This document shows positions 1-12,047 of a DNA stretch of 64,000 bases, one piece after another; within the stretch, counting starts at the first letter, position 1, and every line of letters begins with the position of its first letter. The stretch covers positions 3,038,001 to 3,102,000 of the forward strand of contig NZ_AP024600.1 in assembly GCF_036322585.1 (NCBI RefSeq), written 5' to 3'. The stretch is from Luteolibacter sp. LG18. Lineage in GTDB: Bacteria; Verrucomicrobiota; Verrucomicrobiia; Verrucomicrobiales; Akkermansiaceae. The position numbers and the translations under genes were made by a program. The notes under the pieces are model-generated. The model worked only from the letters and a program-made list of their open reading frames with translations, was not told the origin of the DNA and did no database searches.

Positions 1-1
1 C

Positions 2-928
2 TTGAAAAGCCGGGCGCGGCTCAATGCCGTGTCCACGCGGCGGGAATTCGATGGCGTGCTGATCCGCATCGGCGCGGGTTACGGCTGCCTCCACCCGTGG
101 CCGGAGCTCGGCGACCCGCCGCTGCACAAGTGCCTGGAGGACCTCGCGGGCGCACGGCGCTGGCCGATCGTCCGCCGTGCCGTCCGCTGCGCGGAAATGG
201 ACGGCATTTCCCGCACCAATGGCGAGTGGCTGTTCGAGGACATGGAGATCCCCGCCAGCCACGCCACGCTCACGCTGCCGGACGCCGCCACCGTGGCGGA
301 GGCGGTCGAGGCCGGGTTCGGGACCGTGAAACTCAAGGCGGGCCGTGATTTCGACAAGGAAGCCGCGTTTCTTACCGCGATGGCCACCGAATATCCGAAA
401 CTCTCGTGGCGTCTGGATTGCAATGAAACCGCCTCCGCCGAGCAGGTGGCGGCTTTCCTCAATGGCCTCGACCGCGAGGTGCGCCGGAAGATCGACTTCG
501 TGGAGGACCCCTGTCCGTATGCAGACAGCACCTGGACCGAGCTGAAGAAAACCACCGGCGTGCGGCTGGCGGTCGACCGCGAGGCCGCGCCGAATTGCGA
601 CGCCGCCCAGGTCTTCGTGCTGAAACCCGCGCTCGATGAGCCGTGGCTGATCGGCGAGGCGGCGGCGAAGCGCGGCTGCAAGGTGGTGGTCACCAGCTAC
701 ATGGATCACCCCTTCGGCCAGACCTTCGCGGCCTGGGAGGCGGCGCGGCTGGCGCTCACCTTCCGCGGGCTGGTTGGCACGTGCGGCGTCCAGACCCACC
801 ACCTGTTCGAGCCGAACGCGTTTTCGGAATACCTCGGCGCGTGGAAACCGGATTTCCAACCTCCCGGTGGCACCGGCCTCGGATTCGACGATCTTCTGGG
901 GGAACTCGTATGGACCCGGCTCGACTGA
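2..928 (+). CDS. menC: o-succinylbenzoate synthase (MenC), 5' end cut by window edge
   Basis: Dehydrates SHCHC to o-succinylbenzoate in menaquinone synthesis. It is an enolase-superfamily (muconate-lactonizing type) barrel. The visible protein has the expected ordered active-site residues: a KLKAG lysine pair near residues 110-112, metal ligands in LDCNE (D139), FVEDP (E168) and AVDRE (D192), and the FVLKP lysine near 208. The first possible codon here is TTG, but the N-terminal capping domain normally starts further upstream, so the gene probably begins outside the window. Its 3' end overlaps the next gene by 19 bases, and that gene is the following enzyme but one in the same pathway, which supports both calls. 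Dipeptide epimerases share the fold, but the menE neighbour favours MenC. Confidence 0.85.
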   Translation: MKSRARLNAVSTRREFDGVLIRIGAGYGCLHPWPELGDPPLHKCLEDLAGARRWPIVRRAVRCAEMDGISRTNGEWLFEDMEIPASHATLTLPDAATVAEAVEAGFGTVKLKAGRDFDKEAAFLTAMATEYPKLSWRLDCNETASAEQVAAFLNGLDREVRRKIDFVEDPCPYADSTWTELKKTTGVRLAVDREAAPNCDAAQVFVLKPALDEPWLIGEAAAKRGCKVVVTSYMDHPFGQTFAAWEAARLALTFRGLVGTCGVQTHHLFEPNAFSEYLGAWKPDFQPPGGTGLGFDDLLGELVWTRLD

Positions 929-2031
929 TCAACCCCACCTTCTGGACCGATCCGCGGCCGCTCGCCGCCGGCGATCCGGAGGTGACCGCATGGTGCGAGG
1001 GCGAGCCCGCGCTCGACGGCCATGTCCTTTTCCAGACCTCCGGCTCCTCCGGCGCGCCGAAATGGATCGCGCTGAAGAAGGACGCGCTGCTGCTGTCCGC
1101 CGCCGTGGTGAACCGCCACCTGGGCGTCACCGGGGATTCGTGCTGGGGGCTTTCGCTGCCGCTCCACCACGTCGGCGGCTTCGGCGTCGCGGCCCGCAGC
1201 TACGAGGCCGCCAGCCGGATGGTCCGCCTCGGCGGGAAATGGAATCCCGCGGAGTTCACAGCGTGGATCGAGCGCCACGGCGTCACCCATGTCTCGCTGG
1301 TGCCCACCCAGGTCCACGACCTCGTCACCGGCGGCCACCGCGGCCCGGCGTGCCTGCGCGCCATCGTGGTCGGCGGGGGGCGCATGGAGGACGCGCTGGG
1401 GCAGGCCGCCCGGGACCTCGGCTGGCCGGTGCTGGCCAGCTACGGCATGACCGAGACCGGTTCGCAGATCGCCACGCAGGCGCTCGAAGTACTGGATCAG
1501 CCGTATCAACACGCGCCGCTGCCGTTGCTCGATGCCTGGAACGCGCGGACCGATGAAGACGACCGCCTGCACGTCGGCGGGGCGGTGCTTTTCAGCGGGA
1601 GCGTGGTGCCGGAGGGCCGGGGACTGCGCTGGGTGCCGAGGGTGGGGGAGTGGCACGCCACCGGAGACCGCGCCACCGTGGACGGACGCTGGATCACGCC
1701 GCTCGGACGTCTTGATGCGGTGGTGAAGATTTTGGGCGAACTGGTTGATCCGGAGTCGGTTGAGCGCGAGGTTCTGGCGCTTTCCGCGGGCCGTCTGAGC
1801 TACGGAGACATTGCCATCGCGGCCGTGCCGGATGAGCGCGCGGGTCACCGTCTCGTGCCCGTGATTGCGGAAACCGCCGCCGGTGAGGCCACCATCGCCG
1901 TCCTAAATGCCTACAATGCAACGGCTCCCGGTTTCCGCAGGCTGTCCGAGCCGGTGGTCGTCGACGCCCTGCCCTTGAGCGAGCTTGGCAAAATCCGGCG
2001 CGCGGAGGTGCTCGGAGCCCTGTTGGCCTGA
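910..2031 (+). CDS. menE: o-succinylbenzoate-CoA ligase (MenE)
   Basis: Adenylates o-succinylbenzoate and transfers it to CoA for menaquinone synthesis. This is an ANL-superfamily enzyme of 373 residues, shorter than typical MenE (about 450), with a compact N-terminal part. Visible motifs are the phosphate loop TSGSSGAPK at residues 43-51, SYGMTETGS in the middle, ATGDRA plus GRLDAVVKILGE at the domain hinge, and a C-terminal LGKIRR carrying the probable catalytic lysine. The ATG at 910 was chosen because it gives a short overlap with menC, typical of translational coupling, and the protein begins at a sensible point. An open frame runs further upstream only inside menC and is not used. Confidence 0.88.
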   Translation: MDPARLINPTFWTDPRPLAAGDPEVTAWCEGEPALDGHVLFQTSGSSGAPKWIALKKDALLLSAAVVNRHLGVTGDSCWGLSLPLHHVGGFGVAARSYEAASRMVRLGGKWNPAEFTAWIERHGVTHVSLVPTQVHDLVTGGHRGPACLRAIVVGGGRMEDALGQAARDLGWPVLASYGMTETGSQIATQALEVLDQPYQHAPLPLLDAWNARTDEDDRLHVGGAVLFSGSVVPEGRGLRWVPRVGEWHATGDRATVDGRWITPLGRLDAVVKILGELVDPESVEREVLALSAGRLSYGDIAIAAVPDERAGHRLVPVIAETAAGEATIAVLNAYNATAPGFRRLSEPVVVDALPLSELGKIRRAEVLGALLA

Positions 2032-2327
2032 AAGTTTTTTCTTTTGCGGCGGTGTCCGGGAAGGCTTGGAATCCTAAAAAAACGGGACGTTCCATCGCAG
2101 CGGCAAGCGGGTGCCGGGAACGGGTTTTGCAAAAAACCGGCGATCTACTGGATCCATCTTATATTGTTTTGAACCGCGGTCCGGCCGGTTCCGCTTTGAT
2201 GTTGTCATGCCGTCTTCGAGGGGGATACTGACGCTATCTTGAGTAAAAGGTTGCTCAGAATGCCGTTGATGGACGGCTTGGCGATGACCGGCGGCGGGCC
2301 GGGGCATCACCCCCTGTTACCCGCCTC

Positions 2328-3878
2328 GTGAAACCCTCACCTCCCGATCCCATGATCCAGCGTGTCGACGAATCCACCCAGGTCCCCATGTTCGACGAAT
2401 ACAGCCAAGCCGACGGCAACAACCGCAAGCGATCATCCCAGGGAGCGAAACCCGTGGACTTCGGCCTCAAGGCCCCGTCCCAGGTCGTGAAGAACTTCGT
2501 GCTCGATACCAACGTGCTGTTGCACGACCCCGCCTGCCTCGAGCGCTTCAAGGACAACCACCTCTGCGTGCTGGTGGACGTCCTCTCCGAGCTGGACAAG
2601 TTCAAGTCCGAGCAGACCGAGCGCGGCGCGAACGCCCGCCGCGTCCACCGCCGCCTCACCGAGATGTTCTCCTGCACCAAGAAGGTCACGCAGGGCGTCA
2701 GCACCTCCGGTGGCGGCACCGTCCGCCTCGTCATCTACGATCCCTCCAGTTGCCCGAAAAACTCGGAGGTGCTCAACCGCTTCTACCGCATCTTCCCGGA
2801 CCGCGAGCGCGTCGATCACCGCATCCTCGCCGCCTGCCTGCTGATCGCCGAGAACAACAGCGCCCCGGTCGTGCTCGTCACGAAGGACATCAACATGCAG
2901 CTCAAGGCCCGCGCCGTGGGCATCGATTGCCAGGACTACCTCAATGACAAGGTGGACGTCCGCGAGGTCTCGAACTACGAGACCCGTCGTATCGAGGTGG
3001 ACGCCACCGAGCTCCAGCGTTTCGCCAGCGGCGGCGAGATCCAGCTCGATGAACAGCGCTGGCTCGGCGTCGCCGTGAACGAGTACGTCCTCCTCGGTTC
3101 CGGCGAGAAGCAGACCATTCCCGCCCGCCTCGGTGCCAGCGGCCATTTCCTGCGCCTCCAGCTCCCGGAGGCCCTGAAGATCCCGGACGGCCAGTCGCTC
3201 AAGCCGATGAACCTCGGCCAGCGCTGCCTGATCGACGCCCTGCTCAACCCGGACATCTCGCTCGTCACCTGCTACGGCCACGCCGGCACCGGCAAGACCC
3301 TGGTCGCCGTCGCCGCCGGTCTCCACGAAATGTTCAACCGGAAATACACCGGCCTCACCGTCAGCCGCCCGGTCGTCGCCATGGGTGACCAGCTCGGCTA
3401 CCTGCCCGGCTCGCTCGATGAGAAGATGCGCCCGTGGCTCCAGCCGATCCACGACGCGCTCGACCTGCTGATGCGCCCCGCCGCCCCGCTCGGGCCGCGC
3501 CGCAAGCAGCAGAAGAAGGACGCGCCGGACTCCGGGGCGAAAAAGCCCTACGAGGTGCTCATGGACCAGGGCATCCTCGAAATCGAGGCGCTCTGCTACA
3601 TCCGCGGCCGCTCGATCCCGAACCGCTTCTTCATCCTCGATGAAGCCCAGCAGCTCACCCCGCAGGAGGCGAAGACCATCGTCACCCGCATGTCCCGCGG
3701 CTCGAAGCTGGTCCTCGTCGGCGACCCCGCCCAGATCGACAATCCCTACGTCGACAGCCGCAGCAACGGCCTCGTCTACACCCGCAACCGGCTCAAGGGC
3801 CAGCCCTTCGCCGCCCACGTCGCCCTCAGCCGCGGGGAACGCTCCGAACTCGCCGAGGCCGGCGCGCAACTCATGTAA
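2328..3878 (+). CDS. PIN-PhoH family ATPase
   Basis: A cytoplasmic two-domain protein. An N-terminal PIN nuclease-like domain begins at about residue 50 (FVLDTNVLLHDP, with later acidic positions such as DHRILAA and TKDINM). A C-terminal PhoH ATPase domain follows, with Walker A GHAGTGKT near residue 318 and Walker B FFILDEAQQ near 437. The PIN-PhoH arrangement is typical of ribonuclease/RNA helicase-like proteins linked to stress and toxin-antitoxin-like biology; substrates are not known from sequence. Start is GTG at 2328; an in-frame ATG at 2352 (MIQRVDES) is equally plausible, as neither has a good Shine-Dalgarno. The 296-base gap before it shows no gene. Confidence 0.9.
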   Translation: MKPSPPDPMIQRVDESTQVPMFDEYSQADGNNRKRSSQGAKPVDFGLKAPSQVVKNFVLDTNVLLHDPACLERFKDNHLCVLVDVLSELDKFKSEQTERGANARRVHRRLTEMFSCTKKVTQGVSTSGGGTVRLVIYDPSSCPKNSEVLNRFYRIFPDRERVDHRILAACLLIAENNSAPVVLVTKDINMQLKARAVGIDCQDYLNDKVDVREVSNYETRRIEVDATELQRFASGGEIQLDEQRWLGVAVNEYVLLGSGEKQTIPARLGASGHFLRLQLPEALKIPDGQSLKPMNLGQRCLIDALLNPDISLVTCYGHAGTGKTLVAVAAGLHEMFNRKYTGLTVSRPVVAMGDQLGYLPGSLDEKMRPWLQPIHDALDLLMRPAAPLGPRRKQQKKDAPDSGAKKPYEVLMDQGILEIEALCYIRGRSIPNRFFILDEAQQLTPQEAKTIVTRMSRGSKLVLVGDPAQIDNPYVDSRSNGLVYTRNRLKGQPFAAHVALSRGERSELAEAGAQLM

Positions 3879-3926
3879 CCGGCCGCCCGTTGACAGCCGC
3901 CGGTCGACGGGCTTAATTCCCACGCA

Positions 3927-4511
3927 ATGAACTTCACCCGATGGATCCTGGCAGCCGGCATGGCGGTGGCTGCCAGCGGGTGTGCGTTGCAGGAGCAGCC
4001 CGGCAGCAATTGGAAGTCGGCGGTGGCCACCCAGGTCAACCAGCTCGGCTACCGGAACTGGATTGTCGTCAGCGAGGCCTCGTTCCCCGCGCACAGCCGC
4101 ACCGGCGTCCGCCAGATCAGTGCTCCCGTGGAGATCCCGGAAGCCGTCGATTTCGTCCTCCGCACCATCGAGGAAACCGAGCACGTCAAACCGCGGGTCT
4201 ATGTTTCCCGGGAAATGCGTTCGGTGGAGAACGATTACGCCCCGGGCGTCGATGACCTCCGCAAGAAGATCGCCGCCTCCCTCCATTCGCGGGAAACCAC
4301 CGAGCTCGACCACGAGGCCTTGCTCACCCTGCTGGAGGACGCGAACCGCAGTTTCAACGTCCTCGTCATCCGCACCACCACCGCCCTGCCGTACTCCAGC
4401 GTCTTCATGGAACTCCAGCCCGGCTACTGGGACGGGGACTCCGAGGCCCACCTGCGGGAGAAGATCCAGCGGGAACGCGACCGCGCAAACAAGCTGGCGC
4501 GCCCGCTGTGA
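3927..4511 (+). CDS. lipoprotein with RbsD/FucU-like domain
   Basis: 194 residues. The N-terminus is a lipoprotein signal: a hydrophobic stretch ends at AASGC, with the lipidated cysteine at residue 19, so the mature protein should be membrane-anchored outside the cytoplasm. The body resembles the RbsD/FucU sugar mutarotase fold: LGYRNWIVVSEASFPA matches the family's LGHG..IV.ADA.FP block, and LPYSSVFMELQPGYW matches the late sugar-binding block. The family's catalytic histidine is replaced by Tyr42 and the aspartate by Glu50, so ordinary mutarotase activity is doubtful. Separated from phoH by 48 bases and followed after 3 bases by the RNase III-like gene. Family assignment rests on motif memory, not an alignment search. 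Confidence 0.62.
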   Translation: MNFTRWILAAGMAVAASGCALQEQPGSNWKSAVATQVNQLGYRNWIVVSEASFPAHSRTGVRQISAPVEIPEAVDFVLRTIEETEHVKPRVYVSREMRSVENDYAPGVDDLRKKIAASLHSRETTELDHEALLTLLEDANRSFNVLVIRTTTALPYSSVFMELQPGYWDGDSEAHLREKIQRERDRANKLARPL

Positions 4512-4514
4512 GGC

Positions 4515-4820
4515 GTGCATCTTGCCGCCGTGAGCCGCAAAGACGAAGAAATCCGGTTGGAGCGCGAGAGCGCGTGGGTGGGGGACGCCGTGTTGGCCTT
4601 GTTCGCCCGTGAGTTCGTGCTGAGGGAGCGCCAGACCATGGACGGCGTCTGGTTCACCCGCCTCACCTCGAATGATTTCCTCAGCGCCTTCGGCAATCCC
4701 ACCCGCGTCGAGGCCTCCATCGGCAAGCTTTACCGCGAACAAGGCCTCGCCGCCGCTTTCGCCTGGATCGAAAGCGAAATGCTCCCGCTCTTCCGCAAGC
4801 AAATCGCCAACAAACCCTAG
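4515..4820 (+). CDS. small RNase III-domain-like protein
   Basis: About 100 residues resembling a stand-alone RNase III catalytic domain. AWVGDAVLALFAREFVL matches the signature helix (LEFLGDAVL...), and TRVEASIGKLYREQGLAAAF matches the second catalytic helix (DTVEALIGA.Y.D.G). The family's first acidic residue of the second motif is Thr here and only the Glu is kept, so catalysis is uncertain; Mini-III or a structural RNase III-like protein are alternatives. No double-stranded RNA-binding domain follows. GTG at 4515 is the longest start, but GTG at 4530 (SRKDEEIRLER) is also likely. It starts 3 bases after the preceding lipoprotein stop, suggesting one transcript ending at the 4877 terminator. 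Confidence 0.6.
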   Translation: MHLAAVSRKDEEIRLERESAWVGDAVLALFAREFVLRERQTMDGVWFTRLTSNDFLSAFGNPTRVEASIGKLYREQGLAAAFAWIESEMLPLFRKQIANKP

Positions 4821-4837
4821 CTGGGATACTTGGCTGG

Positions 4838-4861
4838 GAGTAGGGACATTCTTGTCCCGTT
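4838..4861. repeat. GGGACA-type palindrome, single unit
   Basis: Short intergenic hairpin GGGACA-TTCT-TGTCCC preceded by GAGTA and followed by GTTCTT. The same unit occurs twice, head to head, at 16299-16387. A compensated variant (CACGGACA paired with TGTCCGTG) lies at 52533-52552, so this is a dispersed palindromic repeat. Confidence 0.75.
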
Positions 4862-4876
4862 CTTCTTCTTCTCTCC

Positions 4877-4912
4877 AAGCCCGTCGCACCACGCGACGGG
4901 CTTTTTCTTTTT
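4877..4912 (+). terminator. Rho-independent terminator
   Basis: Perfect 11-bp stem AAGCCCGTCGC / GCGACGGGCTT with a 5-base loop, followed by TTTCTTTTT. It closes the transcript that begins at or before phoH and carries the two small genes before the rRNA region. Confidence 0.85.
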
Positions 4913-4946
4913 GGGGACTCTTCCTCTTCGTAGCCGCGCTCGTGAG

Positions 4947-5054
4947 GTAGCGCGAGGCTCCCGCCTTGCGTGTGGGGTGGAGTTCGTTCCGCTGGAAGCG
5001 TCCGATCCTCCGAATGGAGCGTCAGAAACACGCAAGGCAGGAGCCTCGCGCTAC
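4947..5054. repeat. inverted repeat pair, 27-bp arms
   Basis: The left arm 4947-4973 (GTAGCGCGAGGCTC then CCGCCTTGCGTGT) and the right arm 5028-5054 are reverse complements at 26 of 27 positions, 54 bases apart. Each arm is itself a weak hairpin (CGCGAGGC / GCCTTGCG) and begins with GTAG. A relative with the same flanks but a different stem lies at 46627-46648. Confidence 0.8.
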
Positions 5055-5427
5055 ATTGGATGCAGCTCTCTAACAGACAGCGTGTTGGGGTGCTTTAGTG
5101 CTCTTAAATCACCCCGGTGGAGCGCGTCATCTCCATCGTGATTTCCACCGCGAGCCGACGTCGCAATCCACTTACCCACAGCGCATTACTATCGATTTAA
5201 CAATCCCCTCCGCCCGCTCTAACAGCCCTCTGTTAGGCATTGCGGTCCGTTTCACGCCCGATTCGTCCCCAAACCCGCTTTTGGGGCCCTGTTGGAGCCC
5301 GTTTTGGGGTCGGATTGGGCCGTTTCGGTGACCATTCCGTCAGAAAAAACCGGAATTCTTCCTGTTGATTTTGAATGGTTTGGGGTAATCTTGCGGGTTC
5401 GTCGTGAAAAAACATCACGAAAGGCAT

Positions 5428-5457
5428 TGACCCGCGGGGTCCGTTCAGGGTAGCTTG
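5428..5457 (+). promoter_or_regulatory. candidate rRNA operon promoter
   Basis: TTGACC at 5428-5433 and a TAGCTT hexamer at 5452-5457, 18 bases apart, preceded by an A-rich stretch that could act as an UP element. It lies about 290 bases upstream of the 16S start. The rest of 5055-5427 holds no gene; a CTAACAG / CTGTTAG inverted repeat near 5218-5236 is the only other structure seen. The -10 is a poor match, so the exact position is tentative. Confidence 0.45.
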
Positions 5458-5546
5458 CGCCCGTCGCCGCTACGAAGCGCGACACGAGAGACCGACAGCC
5501 GGTCGCGGTGGAAACACCCGATCGGCTTCTTAGTCCCCTCGAAACG

Positions 5547-5560
5547 GATCTTTGACAATG
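5547..5560 (+). promoter_or_regulatory. boxA-like antitermination site in rrn leader
   Basis: GATCTTTGACAATG in the transcribed leader resembles the bacterial boxA (TGCTCTTTAACA), bound by NusB/S10 to keep rRNA transcription processive. A second, closer match occurs before the 23S gene at 7708, at the position where boxA repeats are normally found. Confidence 0.5.
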
Positions 5561-5744
5561 CGGCTCAGCACGAACGGTGCCAACACTCTGCAAAGAGTCT
5601 CTGGTGCGGCGGTTTGAGGCTGAGCGGAAAAGAAAAAGGCTAAATTGTGTGCTGCGCGCCTTGAGAGGTGCGCAGGCTGAACCAGGGAAACCTGGTCAGT
5701 AGGTCCAATTTAAGCAGGTTCTTTATAGAACCTAGCACTATATT

Positions 5745-7285
<1,541 letters not shown>

Positions 7286-7469
7286 CGGAGAATCTCAAAT
7301 GGCTAGTCCATCCCTGAGAAGGTCGACTCCCACCAGCATGCAAATGTTGGCTTGGGAGCGAGAAGCGAGCAATCGCCCTCACAACATTCAAATCCTTTAA
7401 CCTGAGCAAACCAGCATGGTTCGCAGCATACGATTTGGCTTTTTTCTTTTCAATTCGCACCTCCAGAGA

Positions 7470-7545
7470 GGGGGTATAGCTCAGTTGGTAGAGCGCCAGC
7501 TTTGCAAGCTGGATGTCCAGGGTTCGAGTCCCTGTGCCTCCACCA
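7470..7545 (+). tRNA. tRNA-Ala (TGC)
   Basis: Cloverleaf of 76 bases including an encoded CCA. Acceptor GGGGGTA pairs with TGCCTCC, the anticodon arm is CCAGCTTTGCAAGCTGG with anticodon TGC, and the T-arm contains GGTTCGAGTCC. It sits in the 16S-23S spacer, first of the two spacer tRNAs. Confidence 0.96.
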
Positions 7546-7574
7546 ACTTCAATTGGGCATGAGTCCAATACTTT

Positions 7575-7651
7575 GGGCCTGTAGCTCAGTTGGTTAGAGC
7601 ACGCGCTTGATAAGCGCGGGGTCGCTGGTTCGAGTCCAGCCAGGCCCACCA
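7575..7651 (+). tRNA. tRNA-Ile (GAT)
   Basis: Cloverleaf of 77 bases including CCA. Acceptor GGGCCTG pairs with CAGGCCC, the anticodon arm is CGCGCTTGATAAGCGCG with anticodon GAT. It lies 29 bases after tRNA-Ala, so the spacer order is Ala-Ile, the reverse of the Ile-Ala order in E. coli. Confidence 0.96.
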
Positions 7652-7707
7652 CCTCTTGCCTAGCAAAGGAACTGGGAGAAGCGAGTTTAGCATTGTAGAA
7701 GAGAGTC

Positions 7708-7720
7708 CGCTCTTTGACAT
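7708..7720 (+). promoter_or_regulatory. boxA-like site in the 16S-23S spacer
   Basis: CGCTCTTTGACAT, close to the boxA core TGCTCTTTAACA, lies between tRNA-Ile and the 23S gene where a second boxA is usual. Confidence 0.55.
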
Positions 7721-7880
7721 CCGCATGGAGAAATAAGTTTTTCCTGACTGCATATTGATTGCTCATATGAGCGCTCTTTACGTGGTCTTGGAATACTCTA
7801 AATTCCCAATTAATGTTTATGGCAATTTTGTTGAACACTCAGAAATGAGTGAAGACTCAACGATGGCTGATTTCGAAAGG

Positions 7881-10710
<2,830 letters not shown>

Positions 10711-10938
10711 ATCGGAATCGTTGCCGTTGTTGAAAGGGATTTGGATCCCGAGGCCATAGTGAGAGGCTCGAGTGGATCGGTTAAGTTAGGAAAATGAAGT
10801 TCTCCGTGTGGATGTCAGGGAGCGGACCGTGTTGAAGGTCCGCTGTTCTGAAGAAGATACTGAAATGACGAAGCTGAAGCTGTTCGTCCTCAGAGTCCCA
10901 GTTTTGATCATCATCAACGAGTGATGAACCAAGATTGC

Positions 10939-11056
10939 CCTCTGGTGACCACAGCGCGGTGGAACCACCCGGTCCCATTCCGAACCCGGAAGTGAAACGC
11001 TGCAGCGCCGATGGTAGTTGGACGATAGGTCCTGTGAGAGTAGGTCGTCGCCAGGT
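10939..11056 (+). rRNA. rrf: 5S ribosomal RNA
   Basis: About 118 bases with the typical CCCATTCCGAACCCGGAAGTGAAACG core and GCGCCGATGGTAGT. The terminal helix is formed by CTGGTGAC at the start and GTCGCCAG at the end. It is the last gene of the operon and is followed at once by a strong terminator. Exact ends are uncertain by a few bases because the outer pairs are weak. Confidence 0.93.
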
Positions 11057-11060
11057 ATTT

Positions 11061-11098
11061 GCCCGTCCTTGTCGAAAGATGAGGACGGGCTCTTTTTT
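11061..11098 (+). terminator. rRNA operon terminator
   Basis: GCCCGTCCT and AGGACGGGC form a perfect 9-bp stem around a 12-base loop, followed by TCTTTTTTT. It starts five bases after the 5S gene. Confidence 0.92.
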
Positions 11099-11178
11099 TG
11101 TTTGGGGGTGGGGTGTGTGGATGGGTGTGGGTGTGAGGTGGTTTGCGGCCTGTGGGGTGTGGCGGAGTGTTTTGGGGG

Positions 11179-11403
11179 ATAGGGCCTATAGGTCTTATAG
11201 GTCTTATAGGTCTTATAGGTCTTATAGGTCTTATAGGTCTTATAGGTCTTATAGGTCTTATAGGTCTTATAGGTCTTATAGGTCTTATAGGTCTTATAGG
11301 TCTTATAGGACGTATAGGACGTATAGGACGTATAGGACGTATAGGACGTATAGGACGTATAGGACCTATGGGACCTATGGGACCTATGGGACCTATGCGA
11401 CCT
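11179..11403. repeat. 9-bp tandem array, 25 units
   Basis: A minisatellite of 25 uninterrupted 9-base units covering 225 bases. One ATAGGGCCT is followed by 13 copies of ATAGGTCTT (11188-11304), 6 of ATAGGACGT (11305-11358), one ATAGGACCT, three ATGGGACCT and one ATGCGACCT. The variants are sorted into blocks, showing growth by repeated local duplication. Open frames cross the array on both strands only because 9 is a multiple of 3, giving Ile-Arg-Pro or Ile-Gly-Leu strings; no gene is claimed. A three-unit version of the same consensus lies at 62335-62361. Confidence 0.95.
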
Positions 11404-11460
11404 ATGGGAGAGACGTGTGGTGCGTGCGCAGGTGAGCGGACTGGCGGTGGTGGGATTGGG

Positions 11461-11501
11461 GTGAGTGTCCCCACTCACAAGCAGGAATGCTTGTGCTACT
11501 T
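11461..11501. repeat. GTAG-type palindrome, compensated relative of the one at 14460
   Basis: The stem CACAAGCA / TGCTTGTG with a GGAA loop is followed by CTAC, so on the minus strand it reads AAGTAG then hairpin. The left flank GTGAGTGTCCCCACT matches GTGAGTTTTCCCACT at 14459. The two stems differ at paired positions on both sides. Confidence 0.75.
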
Positions 11502-11523
11502 GGGGCGGGTGCCACGTTGGGGC

Positions 11524-11925
11524 ATGGGCAGTCCGTTAGAGTTGAATGACACCCTGTTGCTGGGAGAGGCTCAGGGGTTTCCGGTGGAGGTTTTCGATCT
11601 GGAACGCCACAGGGTTTCGCCGGTGACGCTTGCGGACGTGCAGGACCGGGTGTTTTCGTTCCACGGGAAAGACGGGGCGCGGATCTTCCACCTCGATCCG
11701 GTGCGGGTGTTCCTGGTGCAGAACCTCGGCGGCAAATGGCTGATCTGGGGCAAGGCCCTGATCCAGTCCCAGACGATGGAGAAAAAACTGAATGCGGACG
11801 GGAGCTGGACGCCGGGGGAATGGACGATGTCCGGGACCTACCGGGTCAGCGAGGTGTATGACCCGGATTACCAGGAACTGTTCACCCGGCGCGAATCAGC
11901 ACCGGGGAAGAGTTTCTTTTCCTAG
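11524..11925 (+). CDS. conserved hypothetical protein, 133 aa
   Basis: I do not recognise this family. The ATG at 11524 is the first that lies beyond the tandem array and the palindrome; the frame runs open upstream through the repeats but that part is low-complexity. The product is soluble-looking, has no signal peptide or membrane segment, and is rich in beta-type segments (VEVFDLERHRVSPVTL, ARIFHLDPVRVFLVQN, KWLIWGKALI, EWTMSGTYRVSEVY). Codon use looks normal for the window. It stands alone between the rRNA terminator and the convergent TatD gene. Confidence 0.6.
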   Translation: MGSPLELNDTLLLGEAQGFPVEVFDLERHRVSPVTLADVQDRVFSFHGKDGARIFHLDPVRVFLVQNLGGKWLIWGKALIQSQTMEKKLNADGSWTPGEWTMSGTYRVSEVYDPDYQELFTRRESAPGKSFFS

Positions 11926-12047
11926 CGACCGCTGGCCGGGAGTTTCCAGGATTTCAAAGGGGTGTCCCCTGATCATTGGAAACCACGGGAACGGGGCGGG
12001 TTGTCCCAGCCCACGTTCTCCCGAACGCGGCTACGAAGAGGGAAGCG

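Noticed and set aside
2433..4892. 819-codon open frame on the minus strand
   Set aside because: Antisense to phoH and two small genes; translation is Glu/Gly/Ala/Val-biased, without domains, as expected for the shadow of a GC-rich gene.
4947..5054. Rho-independent terminator made by the 27-bp arms
   Set aside because: The arms are 54 bases apart and no T tract follows; a real terminator lies at 4877.
11179..11403. CRISPR array
   Set aside because: Units are 9 bases with no spacers; a minisatellite, not CRISPR.
10786..11478. Frames with IRP, YKT, IGL or SYR repeats
   Set aside because: They arise because the 9-bp array has no stop in several frames on both strands. No RBS, and parts overlap the 5S gene.
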